Notes: generated by a model from the letters alone, not told the origin. A stretch of DNA of 64,000 nucleotides from Clostridiaceae bacterium (GCA_018432235.1 JAHDLO010000010.1:124001-188000), one strand, 5' to 3'; counted from the stretch's first letter, positions 36,201-45,277 are shown. A program made the numbers and translations.

Positions 36201-36557
36201 CTATAATTCTATATTAGATTTTGGTAGTCCGTATATTTTACCTATAGGCACTGTAAACATCAGCCCTACTCCAGGGGTACGGAAATCCCCTACAATATCT
36301 GCAACTGCCTGCATCGCTTTCTCCACCAACTCCTCATCATTTAAGACAGTAAAAATGGTTTTATTATAAGGGCGAGAGCTGTCGAGAAAATTACGCAGTG
36401 CGCCAAAGATAGGTACATTCTCAGAGTTATTTACAAGAGCGCTACCCATACCCTGGCTGTCTAAAATCGTTGCACCTTTTATACCTATTTTTACAAATTC
36501 CGTCAAAATATCATCTAAAAACTCTGATTTATTTAAGACTATAAACAGAACATGCAT
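36201..36557 (-). CDS. PII-like small regulatory protein candidate
   Basis: A 118-residue soluble protein. The N-terminus MHVLFIVLNKSEFLDDILTE followed by FVKIGIKGATILDSQGMG has the beta-alpha-beta pattern of PII/GlnB-fold proteins, where VxxGxxGxTVxxxxGxG precedes the T-loop. The C-terminal GVGLMFTVPIGKIYGL resembles the last PII strand. ATG 36557 is supported by AGGAGGTG seven bases upstream; an upstream GTG overlaps that site. It lies 13 bases before the antiporter gene, so they share a transcript. Inference: a ligand-sensing trimer that gates the antiporter. The fold is inferred from pattern only. Confidence 0.7.
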   Translation of the reverse strand: MHVLFIVLNKSEFLDDILTEFVKIGIKGATILDSQGMGSALVNNSENVPIFGALRNFLDSSRPYNKTIFTVLNDEELVEKAMQAVADIVGDFRTPGVGLMFTVPIGKIYGLPKSNIEL

Positions 36558-36680
36558 CAAATTCACCTCCTAGTCGTTTAACTTCACAATTACTATTATA
36601 ATACAATATACACAGTAGTACAAATGCTCAATAATCCTATGCATAAATATTTTTACGTTATGCTGTTTTCTGATAATTCA

Positions 36681-36743
36681 GGTGACAAGGGGACGGTTCT
36701 ACTGACACCAAAGAGGTGTCAGTAGAACCGTCCCCTTGTCACC
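36681..36743. repeat. REP-like perfect palindrome
   Basis: 29-base arms (36681-36709 and 36715-36743) pair perfectly around AAAGA. The arms contain GGGGACGGTTCTACTGACAC. A second, partial copy with GGGGACGGTTCC lies at 43198-43222. Such GGGGACGGTT palindromes are recurrent in clostridial genomes and resemble REP elements moved by REP-associated tyrosine transposases. No such transposase is in the window. Confidence 0.8.
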
Positions 36744-36773
36744 TGCCGAACGATCCTTTGCTCTATAATTTCT

Positions 36774-37763
36774 TTAAGTTGTCTCTCTCTCTATAAGACT
36801 GAAGTCCAGTACAATTTTATTCTGCTCCGGTCCATCCTCATTCAATATTTTCGTCAGTACCCTCATCCCAATTGCTCCCATTTCATACATCGGCTGAGCT
36901 ATAGTTGTTAAAGCTGGGAAGATTTTGCCTGCCATATCGATATTATTAAAGCCTACAACTGCCAGTTCATCTGGTATACTTATGCCATTTTCCATTGCCA
37001 CCCTAATTGCTCCGAAGGCCAGCTCATCACTGGCAGCAAATATTGCAGTGGGTTTATCCTCTAAGCTTAATAGCTGCTGTGCGCATACATATCCGCTTTT
37101 ATAACGATGGCCCCCCTCAACAATGTACTCATCCTTAATAGTTAAATTGGCTTCCATCATAGCCTTTTTATAGCCTGCCAAGCGAGCCGTGCCCACTATT
37201 GGGTCCACCATTTTTCCGGTGATAAGGGCTATCTTCTCGTGCCCCTTCTTAATAAGGTAATTCACTAAGGCTTTGCTGGCTGCCACATGGTCGATTGTTA
37301 CAGAGGGTAATTGTCCATAATCAGCACCTATTAATACGGTTGGAATATCATATAGCTTTATCTTCGCAGCCAATTCCTCAGAAACCATATTCCCCATGAA
37401 AACTATGCCATCCACCTGTTTCTCCGCCATTACCTCGAAGTATTGTATAACCTTATCCTCCTCCATGTCGGTATTGCAAAGGAAAATATTATAGCTATAC
37501 ATATTGGCGATATCCTCAACTCCACGAACAACCTCCGGGTAAAAGTTGTAGGATATATCAGGAATTAATATTCCTATTGTCTTAGTGTTTTTTACCTTTA
37601 AACTCCTTGCAATGGCATTCGGCTTATAGCCCAGCTCCTCAATCGCCTTCATTACCTTGACATGGGTTTCTGGCCTCACAACCTTACTGTCGTTTATTAC
37701 TCTAGATACAGTTGAAATCGACACCCCTGCTCGTTTAGCTACGTCCTTTATATTGAATTTCAA
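36774..37763 (-). CDS. LacI-family transcriptional regulator
   Basis: A 329-residue regulator. The N-terminal helix-turn-helix with hinge is NIKDVAKRAGVSISTVSRVIN, followed by a periplasmic-binding-protein-like sensor domain (IGILIPDISYNFYPEVVRGVE onward). The start is probably TTG at 37763 behind GAGGG; the ATG at 37772 touches the G run and leaves no spacing. No sugar transport or catabolic gene is adjacent, so its target and inducer are unknown. The REP-like palindrome lies just downstream. Confidence 0.9.
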   Translation of the reverse strand: MKFNIKDVAKRAGVSISTVSRVINDSKVVRPETHVKVMKAIEELGYKPNAIARSLKVKNTKTIGILIPDISYNFYPEVVRGVEDIANMYSYNIFLCNTDMEEDKVIQYFEVMAEKQVDGIVFMGNMVSEELAAKIKLYDIPTVLIGADYGQLPSVTIDHVAASKALVNYLIKKGHEKIALITGKMVDPIVGTARLAGYKKAMMEANLTIKDEYIVEGGHRYKSGYVCAQQLLSLEDKPTAIFAASDELAFGAIRVAMENGISIPDELAVVGFNNIDMAGKIFPALTTIAQPMYEMGAIGMRVLTKILNEDGPEQNKIVLDFSLIERETT

Positions 37764-37851
37764 GACCCTCATCCCCCAACTCTCTTGTATTATTTAACTT
37801 ATAATTTTACTAAATTTTGAATTTTTAGTCAATACATCTTTGTATTTATTT

Positions 37852-38418
37852 TTATTCATTTACCGGATTATATTCATTTATATAAAATATATCAGTTAAT
37901 GGAAGCCTCTCAGGTCGACTGGCTTCAGATAAAGCTTGCTTTTCCGTCAACAGGTGATTTATGCTTTCCGAAGCCTTACCTATGGCGGCGGCAACAATAA
38001 GCGTCATATCCTCCGGAATATTTAAGATAGACTTTAGCTTCTCCTCCGAATAGCCTGCTATAGGATGAAAAACCAGCCCCATATCAGTGGCTGCCAGCAT
38101 CATAAAGGCTGTTGCCATACCCGTATCAAATAAATAATATTCCCTTCCCTTTATATCGCAATCCATTTCCTTTTTAGTAAAGACAGCCACTATGGCAGAA
38201 GCTGCCTGTATCCATTCATTGCCCTTAGACAGACTGCCATGAACCACCGCAAGCTTTGCATTATCCGTAACAAATACAAATCGCCACGGCTGATTATTGA
38301 AGCAGGATGGGGAAAGTGAAGCAGCCTCCACCAATTTTTCCAGCATAGCTTCTGTAATTTCCACTCGTTCAAGAGAACGAAGGGCTCTTCTTTTCTCTAC
38401 TACCTCTTTAAACTCCAT
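37852..38418 (-). CDS. nitroreductase family protein
   Basis: A 188-residue FMN-dependent oxidoreductase. EKRRALRSLERVEIT near the N-terminus contains the Arg that binds the FMN phosphate, and AASLSPSCFNNQPWRFVFV is the family's flavin-binding signature. GMATAFMMLAATDMGLVFHPIAGY follows. Reduces nitro, quinone or enone compounds in general; specific substrate unknown. AGGGGGA precedes the ATG. It stands upstream of the LacI-type gene on the same strand. Confidence 0.88.
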   Translation of the reverse strand: MEFKEVVEKRRALRSLERVEITEAMLEKLVEAASLSPSCFNNQPWRFVFVTDNAKLAVVHGSLSKGNEWIQAASAIVAVFTKKEMDCDIKGREYYLFDTGMATAFMMLAATDMGLVFHPIAGYSEEKLKSILNIPEDMTLIVAAAIGKASESINHLLTEKQALSEASRPERLPLTDIFYINEYNPVNE

Positions 38419-38441
38419 TGTAAATCCCCCTCTTCTTTGTT

Positions 38442-38638
38442 AGTGAATAGCGTATAGTGTATAGTGAATAGTGTTTTAAAACCATGAGAAAGCTCAAAAT
38501 CCTACCCCAAGAGATTCAACCATGCATCCTGCACAATATCTTGCTCATTATACCCACCCTTAGGCGAGTGCCTTCCTTATTCATTATTCACTAACGCTTT
38601 CCACTATTCTCTATTCGTTATTCACTACTCTCTATTCT
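38442..38638. repeat. inverted GAATAGTG-type degenerate repeats flanking ~100 bp
   Basis: The left block (38442-38473) has several copies of a GTGAATAGTG/GTATAGTG unit. The right block (38576-38638) has the complementary unit as CACTATTC/TTATTCAC repeated about six times. The central ~100 bp has no frame. The right block runs into the last codons of the phosphotransferase gene. It looks like a small mobile or hairpin-forming element. Confidence 0.5.
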
Positions 38639-39563
38639 TCTCCAGCCGCTCCAGCAGCTCAACGCCCTGCCTATAGTACTCCGGTGCCTGCAAATAGCTC
38701 CAGCTACAAATATTTAGCCCAAGATACAATAGATACGCCTGCATTTTTACTTTAAAGCGCTTGCTTAGGCTGTGGTATTGGCTATAGGTATTTAAAAATT
38801 CCTCCTCCAGAGGCTTATTGTCCAAAAATATCGTGTGATAAAGGTTCTTCAGATCATGCTCCCGATCCCATGGATAGCTCTGCTCAAAATCGATAATCGC
38901 CAGTGACCATTGCTCATTTTCTTTTCTCACCAATATATTTCTGCTGTCAATATCGTTATGGCATAGACTGGCAGTATCCACTTCGTCGAATACATCGTAA
39001 TAACCCCTTAGCTTCTCCAGCGACCTTTTATACAGCTGCTGGTGGGGTAGCCGCTGCTGGAACAATGTCAGCATATTGCTTTCAATTTTTTCAATTAAAA
39101 TATCAGAATACCTTACCCCTCTATCCAGTGATACACCATTTTTATCCCAGTTTCCGAAATAAGGGAAGCTTAAGGAATGAAGAGCTCCCAATTGTCTTCC
39201 CAGAAGCCTCATCAGCACTTTTCTATCATCCTCTGAGATTTCGTCAAAAACCTCTATCAGGGGCTTGCCCTCTAAATGCGTCATAAGACACCATTCTACG
39301 CCATCCTTTAAAACCCCATAACCCAAAAGCTCTGGTACTGTCACCTCCAGCTCCCTAATCCTACTTAGGGTTGCTACCTCTCGATTCCAGCGATTTTTCT
39401 TATAATACAGCTTTAGTGCCATTGGCCTTCCTTCGCCCTTAGTCACCTTATAAACCAGATTTCTATTTAGCTGGTGGTTGCCTATAGGGGTAGTATGAAT
39501 ATCCCTCACCTGCAGCAGCTCTGAAGCAATAGCCCTTACTTCCTCCTGAGTGTAATTCAGCAT
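38625..39563 (-). CDS. aminoglycoside/choline-kinase-like phosphotransferase
   Basis: A 312-residue protein with the APH/choline kinase fold. LCHNDIDSRNILV is the catalytic (Brenner) loop with the Asp base and Asn metal ligand, and IDFEQSYPWDREHDL is the metal-binding DxE region. The nucleotide-binding lobe includes MALKLYYKKNRWNREVATL. The natural substrate is probably a small alcohol or sugar, and it is not necessarily a resistance enzyme. AAAGGAGG precedes the ATG. Its final codons fall in a repeat, so the C-terminus may have been altered by it. Confidence 0.85.
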   Translation of the reverse strand: MLNYTQEEVRAIASELLQVRDIHTTPIGNHQLNRNLVYKVTKGEGRPMALKLYYKKNRWNREVATLSRIRELEVTVPELLGYGVLKDGVEWCLMTHLEGKPLIEVFDEISEDDRKVLMRLLGRQLGALHSLSFPYFGNWDKNGVSLDRGVRYSDILIEKIESNMLTLFQQRLPHQQLYKRSLEKLRGYYDVFDEVDTASLCHNDIDSRNILVRKENEQWSLAIIDFEQSYPWDREHDLKNLYHTIFLDNKPLEEEFLNTYSQYHSLSKRFKVKMQAYLLYLGLNICSWSYLQAPEYYRQGVELLERLEKNRE

Positions 39564-39590
39564 TTTGTCCTCCTTTTAAACCCTTGACAG

Positions 39591-41021
39591 CTAATGATAT
39601 CTCGTCACAGCAAATCTGTAGAGCTTTACGGCTGTATCAGGCTTTATGCCTGCCTTTTCCTTTGCGATGCGTATTTGCTTTTCAACACTATCTATACCCT
39701 CAATATTGGGTAATAATAATCCCTTTTTATTTCCTCTCTTAACGATAACACCATATTTTTTTATATCCAGCTCCTCCGGTCCCTCTACAGCCACTATATT
39801 CTGTAGAACATCCACCTTCAGCACTAAATCCGCCAGCTCACTTTTTCTAATGGGATAAAATCTTTCGTCTTCTGTAGCCGATACGATGGCGTTATGGATG
39901 ATTTCCTCTGCTAGATTTTCTTTAGTGGGCGCCATTGTACCTATGCAGCCCCTTAGTTTATTGTCCTTATGTATCGAAACAAATACGCCTCCCTTGGTAT
40001 TTTCCAGCTCCTCCACGATATCTCCTCTTAGGATTAATCCCTTAAAGGTCTCCCAATCCAACCGTTGACCATGCTTAATACACTCTTCAACCGCAGCCCT
40101 TGCCAATGAGACGTATATGCTTTCTTTTCTTTTTCTACCCTCATACCCCTCGTACCTATTCTTCAAATATAAATCTAAATTACTGTCTGTCACTTCCATT
40201 AATCCTTCTATATAGGCATTCATATAACCCACGCCAAAGGGACCTTCATAGGAATATATAGTGGTTTTGGCCTTATACCCGTCGAAGGCACCCAGTCCCA
40301 TGACAATTGGCTTAAGCCCGCATTCACCGGCTGCCTCATACAGCTCAGGAGGCATATTAATGATTTCATTAAAATTTCCACCTTCTATAGCCGCCACCAG
40401 TTTCCTATCAAAAATTTCCCCTGACGGATTGAATGGATATGGCCCCTCTGCCTTTAAGCAATGGGATAAATCAGCACTGGCCAAAAGCATAGCCTTTGTG
40501 CTGCCGCCATCAATTATCCTCCTGAGCATCTTTCCTATGAGATACAGCTCATGAAGACTTATATGCCCTATGGTGATATGGACAATTTTATATGCCTTAT
40601 ACAGCTTATCTATATAATAAAGAGGCACAATGCAACCATGATCCAAGGCAAGTCTGGCATTGTATTCCTTAGCAAGATTTTCATTTAAAAATACACTGGG
40701 TATCTCATGCTCAGCAAATTCATCGATCAATTTATCGTTAAACTCAATATCTATGTCCTTTTTAAGCCTTAGCTTTGGATGTCCAAAATCTCTTAAATCC
40801 CCCGCCACTACCGACTCATCTAAAATACATACCCCATCCTGAAATACATTGCCATGGGGAGTAATACAAATGATTACCTCCGGCTCCTTTTCCTTCACCA
40901 GCTTAGCTATCCTTTGTATCCCTCCAATGGTTCTTTGGGCCTCCCTTTCCTTGCCCCTTCCTATTGCAGGCAAAATTATAGGGGGATGGGGTGTGATGAT
41001 TAAGCCTAAAAAATTCTCCAT
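39591..41021 (-). CDS. LigB-like dioxygenase domain fused to AMMECR1 domain (AmmeMemoRadiSam A type)
   Basis: A 476-residue two-domain protein. The first ~265 residues form a class III extradiol dioxygenase/MEMO-like fold: ITPHPPIILPAIGRG, CITPHGN, LDHGCIVPLYYI and LASADLSHCL supply the His/Asp metal ligands. The last ~175 residues are an AMMECR1 domain with KGGVFVSIHKDNKLRGCIGTMAP. Such proteins belong to the AmmeMemoRadiSam system, whose biochemical role is unsettled. The usual adjacent radical SAM (AmrS) gene is absent; nearby radical SAM genes at 44375-46562 are of other types. ATG 41021 has GGGAGG upstream. Confidence 0.9.
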   Translation of the reverse strand: MENFLGLIITPHPPIILPAIGRGKEREAQRTIGGIQRIAKLVKEKEPEVIICITPHGNVFQDGVCILDESVVAGDLRDFGHPKLRLKKDIDIEFNDKLIDEFAEHEIPSVFLNENLAKEYNARLALDHGCIVPLYYIDKLYKAYKIVHITIGHISLHELYLIGKMLRRIIDGGSTKAMLLASADLSHCLKAEGPYPFNPSGEIFDRKLVAAIEGGNFNEIINMPPELYEAAGECGLKPIVMGLGAFDGYKAKTTIYSYEGPFGVGYMNAYIEGLMEVTDSNLDLYLKNRYEGYEGRKRKESIYVSLARAAVEECIKHGQRLDWETFKGLILRGDIVEELENTKGGVFVSIHKDNKLRGCIGTMAPTKENLAEEIIHNAIVSATEDERFYPIRKSELADLVLKVDVLQNIVAVEGPEELDIKKYGVIVKRGNKKGLLLPNIEGIDSVEKQIRIAKEKAGIKPDTAVKLYRFAVTRYH

Positions 41022-41506
41022 TGTATCGCCTCCCGGATATATTTTATTAAGATTCATATGTATTCTTATTTATTTCTGCGCCTTCCTGCTAAAACCCTTG
41101 TTTTTCTTTATGTAGCTTTCCAATTACTTATATAAATATTCAAATTCAGGGAAAAATTTCATTTGTTGCCGCCATATGCTAGATAATTGAGGGAATTGCA
41201 TATTACCATAGGAGTGGATATGTATTCTAGTTATATAAAGTTGGTAGTTTATCCCCCGTAGTCTAGGGTATTAACATATAAAATTCAACTAGTTAGCCTG
41301 TGGCACTAATCAGTAAGCCTTTAATATCGAATAAACCTGCCACCCATCACTATTATGCAATATCCTCATTTATATAGCACCCTATGCATATATTTAAAAT
41401 TTTTAGTTTACACAAAATTAATAAAATTTGGCATAGGAAATTGGCACTATTTGTAGAAATATATATAATATTGAAAATAAATATCATTAAACTAAGGAGA
41501 ATAGAA
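41022..41506. repeat. intergenic region holding inverted-repeat element (copy B), 485 bp
   Basis: The region has no supported gene. At about 41187-41372 it is bounded by GAGGGAATTGCATATTA and the inverse TATTATGCAATATCCTCA. Within it, 41216-41262 is similar in inverse orientation to 23571-23623, and 41351-41372 matches 23635-23656 in direct orientation. This suggests a second member of the degenerate inverted-repeat family. The rest is AT-rich. Confidence 0.45.
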
Positions 41507-41761
41507 ATGAATAAAAATATCGATAAACTAACTCTTGATATTTGGACTGATGTCACAGGTGTCTTTGAGGAGCTGGAAAAAATTAAAATGTCCCTCATTA
41601 ATATTAAGATAAGTGTGGCGCAGATTGAATCAAACGAAAGAGGCGCATTGGCCACAGTAGCCGATTATCTGGAGAAGTCTATTAAAGATATACAGAATAA
41701 TACCTTCAATATCAAGGAAAATGCAAAGGCCATTGCTAAGCACAATAAGGATCAGCAGTAA
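41507..41761 (+). CDS. hypothetical helical protein, 84 residues
   Basis: A small soluble protein, almost wholly helical, with heptad-like Leu/Ile spacing (LTLDIWTDVTGVFEELEKIKMSLINIKI) and a Lys/Asn-rich tail, suggesting a coiled coil. ATG 41507 is chosen because AAGGAG is seven bases upstream; the frame extends to 41384 but that part reads as AT-rich non-coding sequence. A single gene between AT-rich DNA and the convergent nhaC. No family recognised. Confidence 0.65.
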   Translation: MNKNIDKLTLDIWTDVTGVFEELEKIKMSLINIKISVAQIESNERGALATVADYLEKSIKDIQNNTFNIKENAKAIAKHNKDQQ

Positions 41762-41788
41762 GGCATTTAGGCTGCTGAGGGATATCTG

Positions 41789-43183
41789 TTATCTGCTAAC
41801 CTTTGCAGCCTTAATTTTCAGATTAGTGGTACTGATGCCATCTGCTGCAGCATAAAGAAAGGCTACCAACGGAAAGATATAACAGAGCACAGCATAGGGC
41901 CAATAGTATCCGGCAGATATCCCCGTAAGGCTGACGATGATCAAGGCATTAACATTCCATGGAAATAGCGGAGCTATTATTGTCCCGGTATCGGATATTG
42001 TTCTGGCCAAAAGGCTAGTATCCACCCCCAGCTCTTCAAATTTGTCCCGAAATAAGCTCCCGGGCAAAATAATACCCACCACCTGATCACAGGTAACTAT
42101 CGTAAGAATACTGCTGATAATGCCTGTTTTTAATATGAGCTCTCCTCTGGAGGCTATTCTTTCCGTCATTTTACCCAGTATAGGCTTTAACAGACCTGAC
42201 TTCTCCAGTAGCCCACTGAGCAGTACAGCCCCGGCTACTATCAGCACCACCTCCAGCATGGCCACCATGCCACCGCTAATTAATATACCGTTAAGCATTT
42301 CAGATGTAGTTGCCCCTTTGTAGCCCCATAGCATCCAATTAACGATTGAAATAATGCCCTCCTGCTGCAAATATACACTGGCGACTATTCCCCCCATCAG
42401 GCCTATAGCTATTGTTTTCAACGTATTTACGCCAATAATTGATAAAATAAAGACAGCCGCCGGCAATAGCATCAACCATAATGAGAGATTGAAGCTTCCT
42501 GCTATGGCTGCTTGGTATTGCTTTATTGCGGCTGCATCTACAGCAGACCCATAGGTGCTGCCAATAACATAATAGCTGGTAGCGGTTATAAGAAACACCG
42601 GCAGCAAAGTTTTCAGCATAGACCTTAAGACTGTCCTGTAGCTGACAGCCGTTGTTGTAAGGGTTAGATTCAAAAGCCCGGAAATAGGAGAAAGCTTATC
42701 TGCAATAAAGGCACCCGAGATTATTGCCCCCAGCAATATATGTGAGGGTATGCCAAAGCCCCTTCCTATCCCCAACAGGGCAATGCCAATAGTGCTTATG
42801 GTTCCGATGGCGGTTCCCATAAAAATTGACATCACTGAAGCAATAAGAAATGCAGCCAAAAGGAAGTTGATCCCCTTCATATAGGTAAGCCCATAATATA
42901 TCATCATTGGGACAGCTCCTGAGGAAAGCCATACCGAAACGGTGGCCCCAATTAAAAGGATCAACAAAAACAAAAGCCTGCACTGCATAATGCCTTCCAT
43001 AAAAATCTTGCCTAATGCGCTAGCCTTAAAGCCCCTTATCAGAAGAAGACCAGAGGTCAGTAATATTCCCGCCAGGAATCCATAGATCAACGATAGCTCC
43101 AATATGATACTGCCTGCAATTAAAAGGACGGAAAGACACAAAGCAACATATGTATCACTTTCGGTTAACTTAAAATCCTGCAT
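41789..43183 (-). CDS. nhaC: NhaC-family Na+/H+ antiporter
   Basis: A 464-residue membrane protein with about 11-12 helices. FMGTAIGTISTIGIALLGIGRGFGIP and GAFIADKLSPISGLLNL carry conserved NhaC motifs (the ADKLSP segment is diagnostic), and DTGTIIAPLFPWN follows later. Members exchange Na+ for H+, or malate/lactate with Na+ in the MleN subgroup. ATG 43183 is eight bases from GAGGAG; two in-frame starts further up overlap that site. A REP-like fragment lies immediately upstream. Confidence 0.9.
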   Translation of the reverse strand: MQDFKLTESDTYVALCLSVLLIAGSIILELSLIYGFLAGILLTSGLLLIRGFKASALGKIFMEGIMQCRLLFLLILLIGATVSVWLSSGAVPMMIYYGLTYMKGINFLLAAFLIASVMSIFMGTAIGTISTIGIALLGIGRGFGIPSHILLGAIISGAFIADKLSPISGLLNLTLTTTAVSYRTVLRSMLKTLLPVFLITATSYYVIGSTYGSAVDAAAIKQYQAAIAGSFNLSLWLMLLPAAVFILSIIGVNTLKTIAIGLMGGIVASVYLQQEGIISIVNWMLWGYKGATTSEMLNGILISGGMVAMLEVVLIVAGAVLLSGLLEKSGLLKPILGKMTERIASRGELILKTGIISSILTIVTCDQVVGIILPGSLFRDKFEELGVDTSLLARTISDTGTIIAPLFPWNVNALIIVSLTGISAGYYWPYAVLCYIFPLVAFLYAAADGISTTNLKIKAAKVSR

Positions 43184-43197
43184 ATTCATTCTCCTCA

Positions 43198-43222
43198 AGA
43201 CAATGGGGACGGTTCCTTTTGT
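43198..43222. repeat. partial REP-like element
   Basis: GACAATGGGGACGGTTCC followed by TTTTGTC. The core GGGGACGGTTC is identical to that of the palindrome at 36681-36743. Terminal GACAA/TTGTC are inverted. It lies just upstream of nhaC. Confidence 0.65.
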
Positions 43223-43276
43223 CTCATTTATTATATATTTGGACCTTACTACATTAGCTTATAACTGGACCTCACA

Positions 43277-44299
43277 TTATTTTTCATATAAAACATTTAT
43301 ATTTTTGATTATGATTGTCCTTGTACCGTCAGGGTTTAATACCACCTCAAAACGGCTTTCATTCTGGTAAGTGTCAAAATCCAAGGTGATTTCAATTTCA
43401 TCCCCCGTCACCAGCTTTATCCTGCTGACCTTTTTCTCTACCCATTCCTTATCAACGTTGAACTGCTCCTCTATACCCTTACGCATGATATTATGCAGGT
43501 ATTTTTCCTTCAGCACATCATCCTTAAAAACTCTGTCGGTAAATTCATGAAGGTCAATATCCTGCTTTTGGTTTAGCTCTGCATTTATCTGCTTATTGAC
43601 CTCACTAATTTCGTGTATGCTTACATTCTGACTCTTTAAAAACTTTTCCGTCTCCTTCTTAAATACCTTCGTGGAAATTTTCGAGTCCACCATGATCTGT
43701 GCATTTAAGAAGTTCACCAAAAAGAAATGGGCAATATTTTCTCTGTCCTCAATATTGGATATCTGATTGTCAAGAATTAGCAGGTCATGCTGCAGCTGAG
43801 AGTTGGCGTTGACAAAGGCACATTTCTGAATCCGCTGGTTTATCCCCGGCAGACAGTTGTGATTGCTCTTCAGGGATATTTTATATTTTTCCTCTACGAT
43901 ATCCACCTCATGGGTGTAGGCATCCTTGTAATCCATCTTTAAAATTGCAATATAGGGAATGCTTTCCAGCAGGTATTGGCAGACGATTAAATCCCCCGAG
44001 GATATGCTACCGTTAGATTTTACTGTTCTATAAAGCTGGCGAGCAACCTCCTTGCTGCCTAAAACAAAAAATTCGTCATCCTCCAGCATTCTATCGCAGA
44101 CATCCTTTATGACATTCATCCCTTCATTGAATACTGCCCTTTTTATATTGTCAGAATTCAAGGAATTGGCGATATGCTTTTCCAGATAGCTATGTACCTC
44201 CTCATTAATATCCAATTCAAAATCATTTAAAATCGGTTCATTGGTTTCTTGACTAAGAATATGTATGATGGCATTAGTTATAGTTATAATAGTAAACAC
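43277..44299 (-). CDS. nucleoid-associated protein (NdpA/YejK family)
   Basis: A ~340-residue protein of the NdpA family. The N-terminal ITNAIIHILSQETNEPILNDFELDIN is the family signature, and SIPYIAILKMDYKDAYTHEV and KCAFVNAN are in expected places. In E. coli the homologue is bound to the nucleoid; exact function is unclear. The start is uncertain. The GTG at 44299 touches the AAGGGGTG ribosome site, while the family N-terminus (MIxIxNAIIHIL) would fit an ATT codon at 44290, seven bases from AGGGG. Confidence 0.85.
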   Translation of the reverse strand: MFTIITITNAIIHILSQETNEPILNDFELDINEEVHSYLEKHIANSLNSDNIKRAVFNEGMNVIKDVCDRMLEDDEFFVLGSKEVARQLYRTVKSNGSISSGDLIVCQYLLESIPYIAILKMDYKDAYTHEVDIVEEKYKISLKSNHNCLPGINQRIQKCAFVNANSQLQHDLLILDNQISNIEDRENIAHFFLVNFLNAQIMVDSKISTKVFKKETEKFLKSQNVSIHEISEVNKQINAELNQKQDIDLHEFTDRVFKDDVLKEKYLHNIMRKGIEEQFNVDKEWVEKKVSRIKLVTGDEIEITLDFDTYQNESRFEVVLNPDGTRTIIIKNINVLYEK

Positions 44300-44374
44300 C
44301 CCTTATGCTGATTAAAATATCGGTTATTTATATATTCTAGCATAAAGTCGGGGTAAAGTGTATGGTATGGTTGT

Positions 44375-45277
44375 TTATACATACCTCAAATATGTCCTCA
44401 GCATCTCAAATATTACCTTGATATTACCAGAGAAAAGCAGAGAAAACTCAATAGCAAAAAGATACCCGCATTCCCGGCATAGACCCTCCACCTCTATACA
44501 TCTGCCACAAACGCTTTTCCTCCCATTTTCCACCACAACACATTGCCAGCAGGGTCTCTGCCAATCATTTCTAAGGAAGGCATCCAAGCCTGCTTTAAGG
44601 TTAAATATGGGATATCCCTCATCAATTAAACGCTTTATTGTATTTACAGCCTGCTGCCTTTCAAGCGCTGTAAGGCTCAAGGCCTCTGTTCCGGGATAGG
44701 GGGTATGAAAATTGAAGGAAATGGCCTTAATGCGCTGATTATCCCTTGCTATGTCAGTTACCTGTTGCAGCTCTGTATAATTCAGTCGGTTAATCGCCAT
44801 GTAGATACATATATTGGCCTTCTTAGCCAATGCCACCTGCTGTAGAATCGTATCATAGGTATCACCCCTTATGGCATTATGGGTCTCTTTTCCCCCATCT
44901 AGGCTTAAGAGAATCGTATCCGCCTCTGGTATATCCAGGTTTATGGTACCATTGGTCACTATATTGACGATGAAGAAGCCTATTTCCTTTGCTTTTTTTA
45001 CTAAAAATCGAATATCCTTATCTCCATCCTGCCACATCAGAGTTTCCCCACCGCAGAAAAAGAGGATTCTGATGCCCTCACGATATAGCTGCTGCATTTC
45101 TGCCAATACAGCGTTGTAGGGATGAATCACCTTATTGATATTGTTGACAGCACAATGCTTACAGGTCAAATTGCAATAATCTGTCAGTATAATGGTCCCC
45201 AGTATGGACTTCCTTTGCTTCAAAAATATTGTCTTCAGTCCAAAGGTGGATAGATATAAAAAATGATTCAGCTTCAT
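44375..45277 (-). CDS. radical SAM protein with C-terminal cysteine cluster
   Basis: A 300-residue radical S-adenosylmethionine enzyme. TDYCNLTCKHCAVN holds the CxxxCxxC that binds the catalytic [4Fe-4S] cluster. FFCGGETLMW is the GGE SAM-binding motif, and LLSLDGGKETHNAIRG is typical of SPASM/PqqE relatives. Near the C-terminus CWQC, CGRC and CREC give six more cysteines for an auxiliary cluster. It is 16 bases downstream of a second radical SAM gene, and the two form an operon. No peptide precursor gene was found beside them. Substrate unknown. Confidence 0.85.
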   Translation of the reverse strand: MKLNHFLYLSTFGLKTIFLKQRKSILGTIILTDYCNLTCKHCAVNNINKVIHPYNAVLAEMQQLYREGIRILFFCGGETLMWQDGDKDIRFLVKKAKEIGFFIVNIVTNGTINLDIPEADTILLSLDGGKETHNAIRGDTYDTILQQVALAKKANICIYMAINRLNYTELQQVTDIARDNQRIKAISFNFHTPYPGTEALSLTALERQQAVNTIKRLIDEGYPIFNLKAGLDAFLRNDWQRPCWQCVVVENGRKSVCGRCIEVEGLCRECGYLFAIEFSLLFSGNIKVIFEMLRTYLRYV

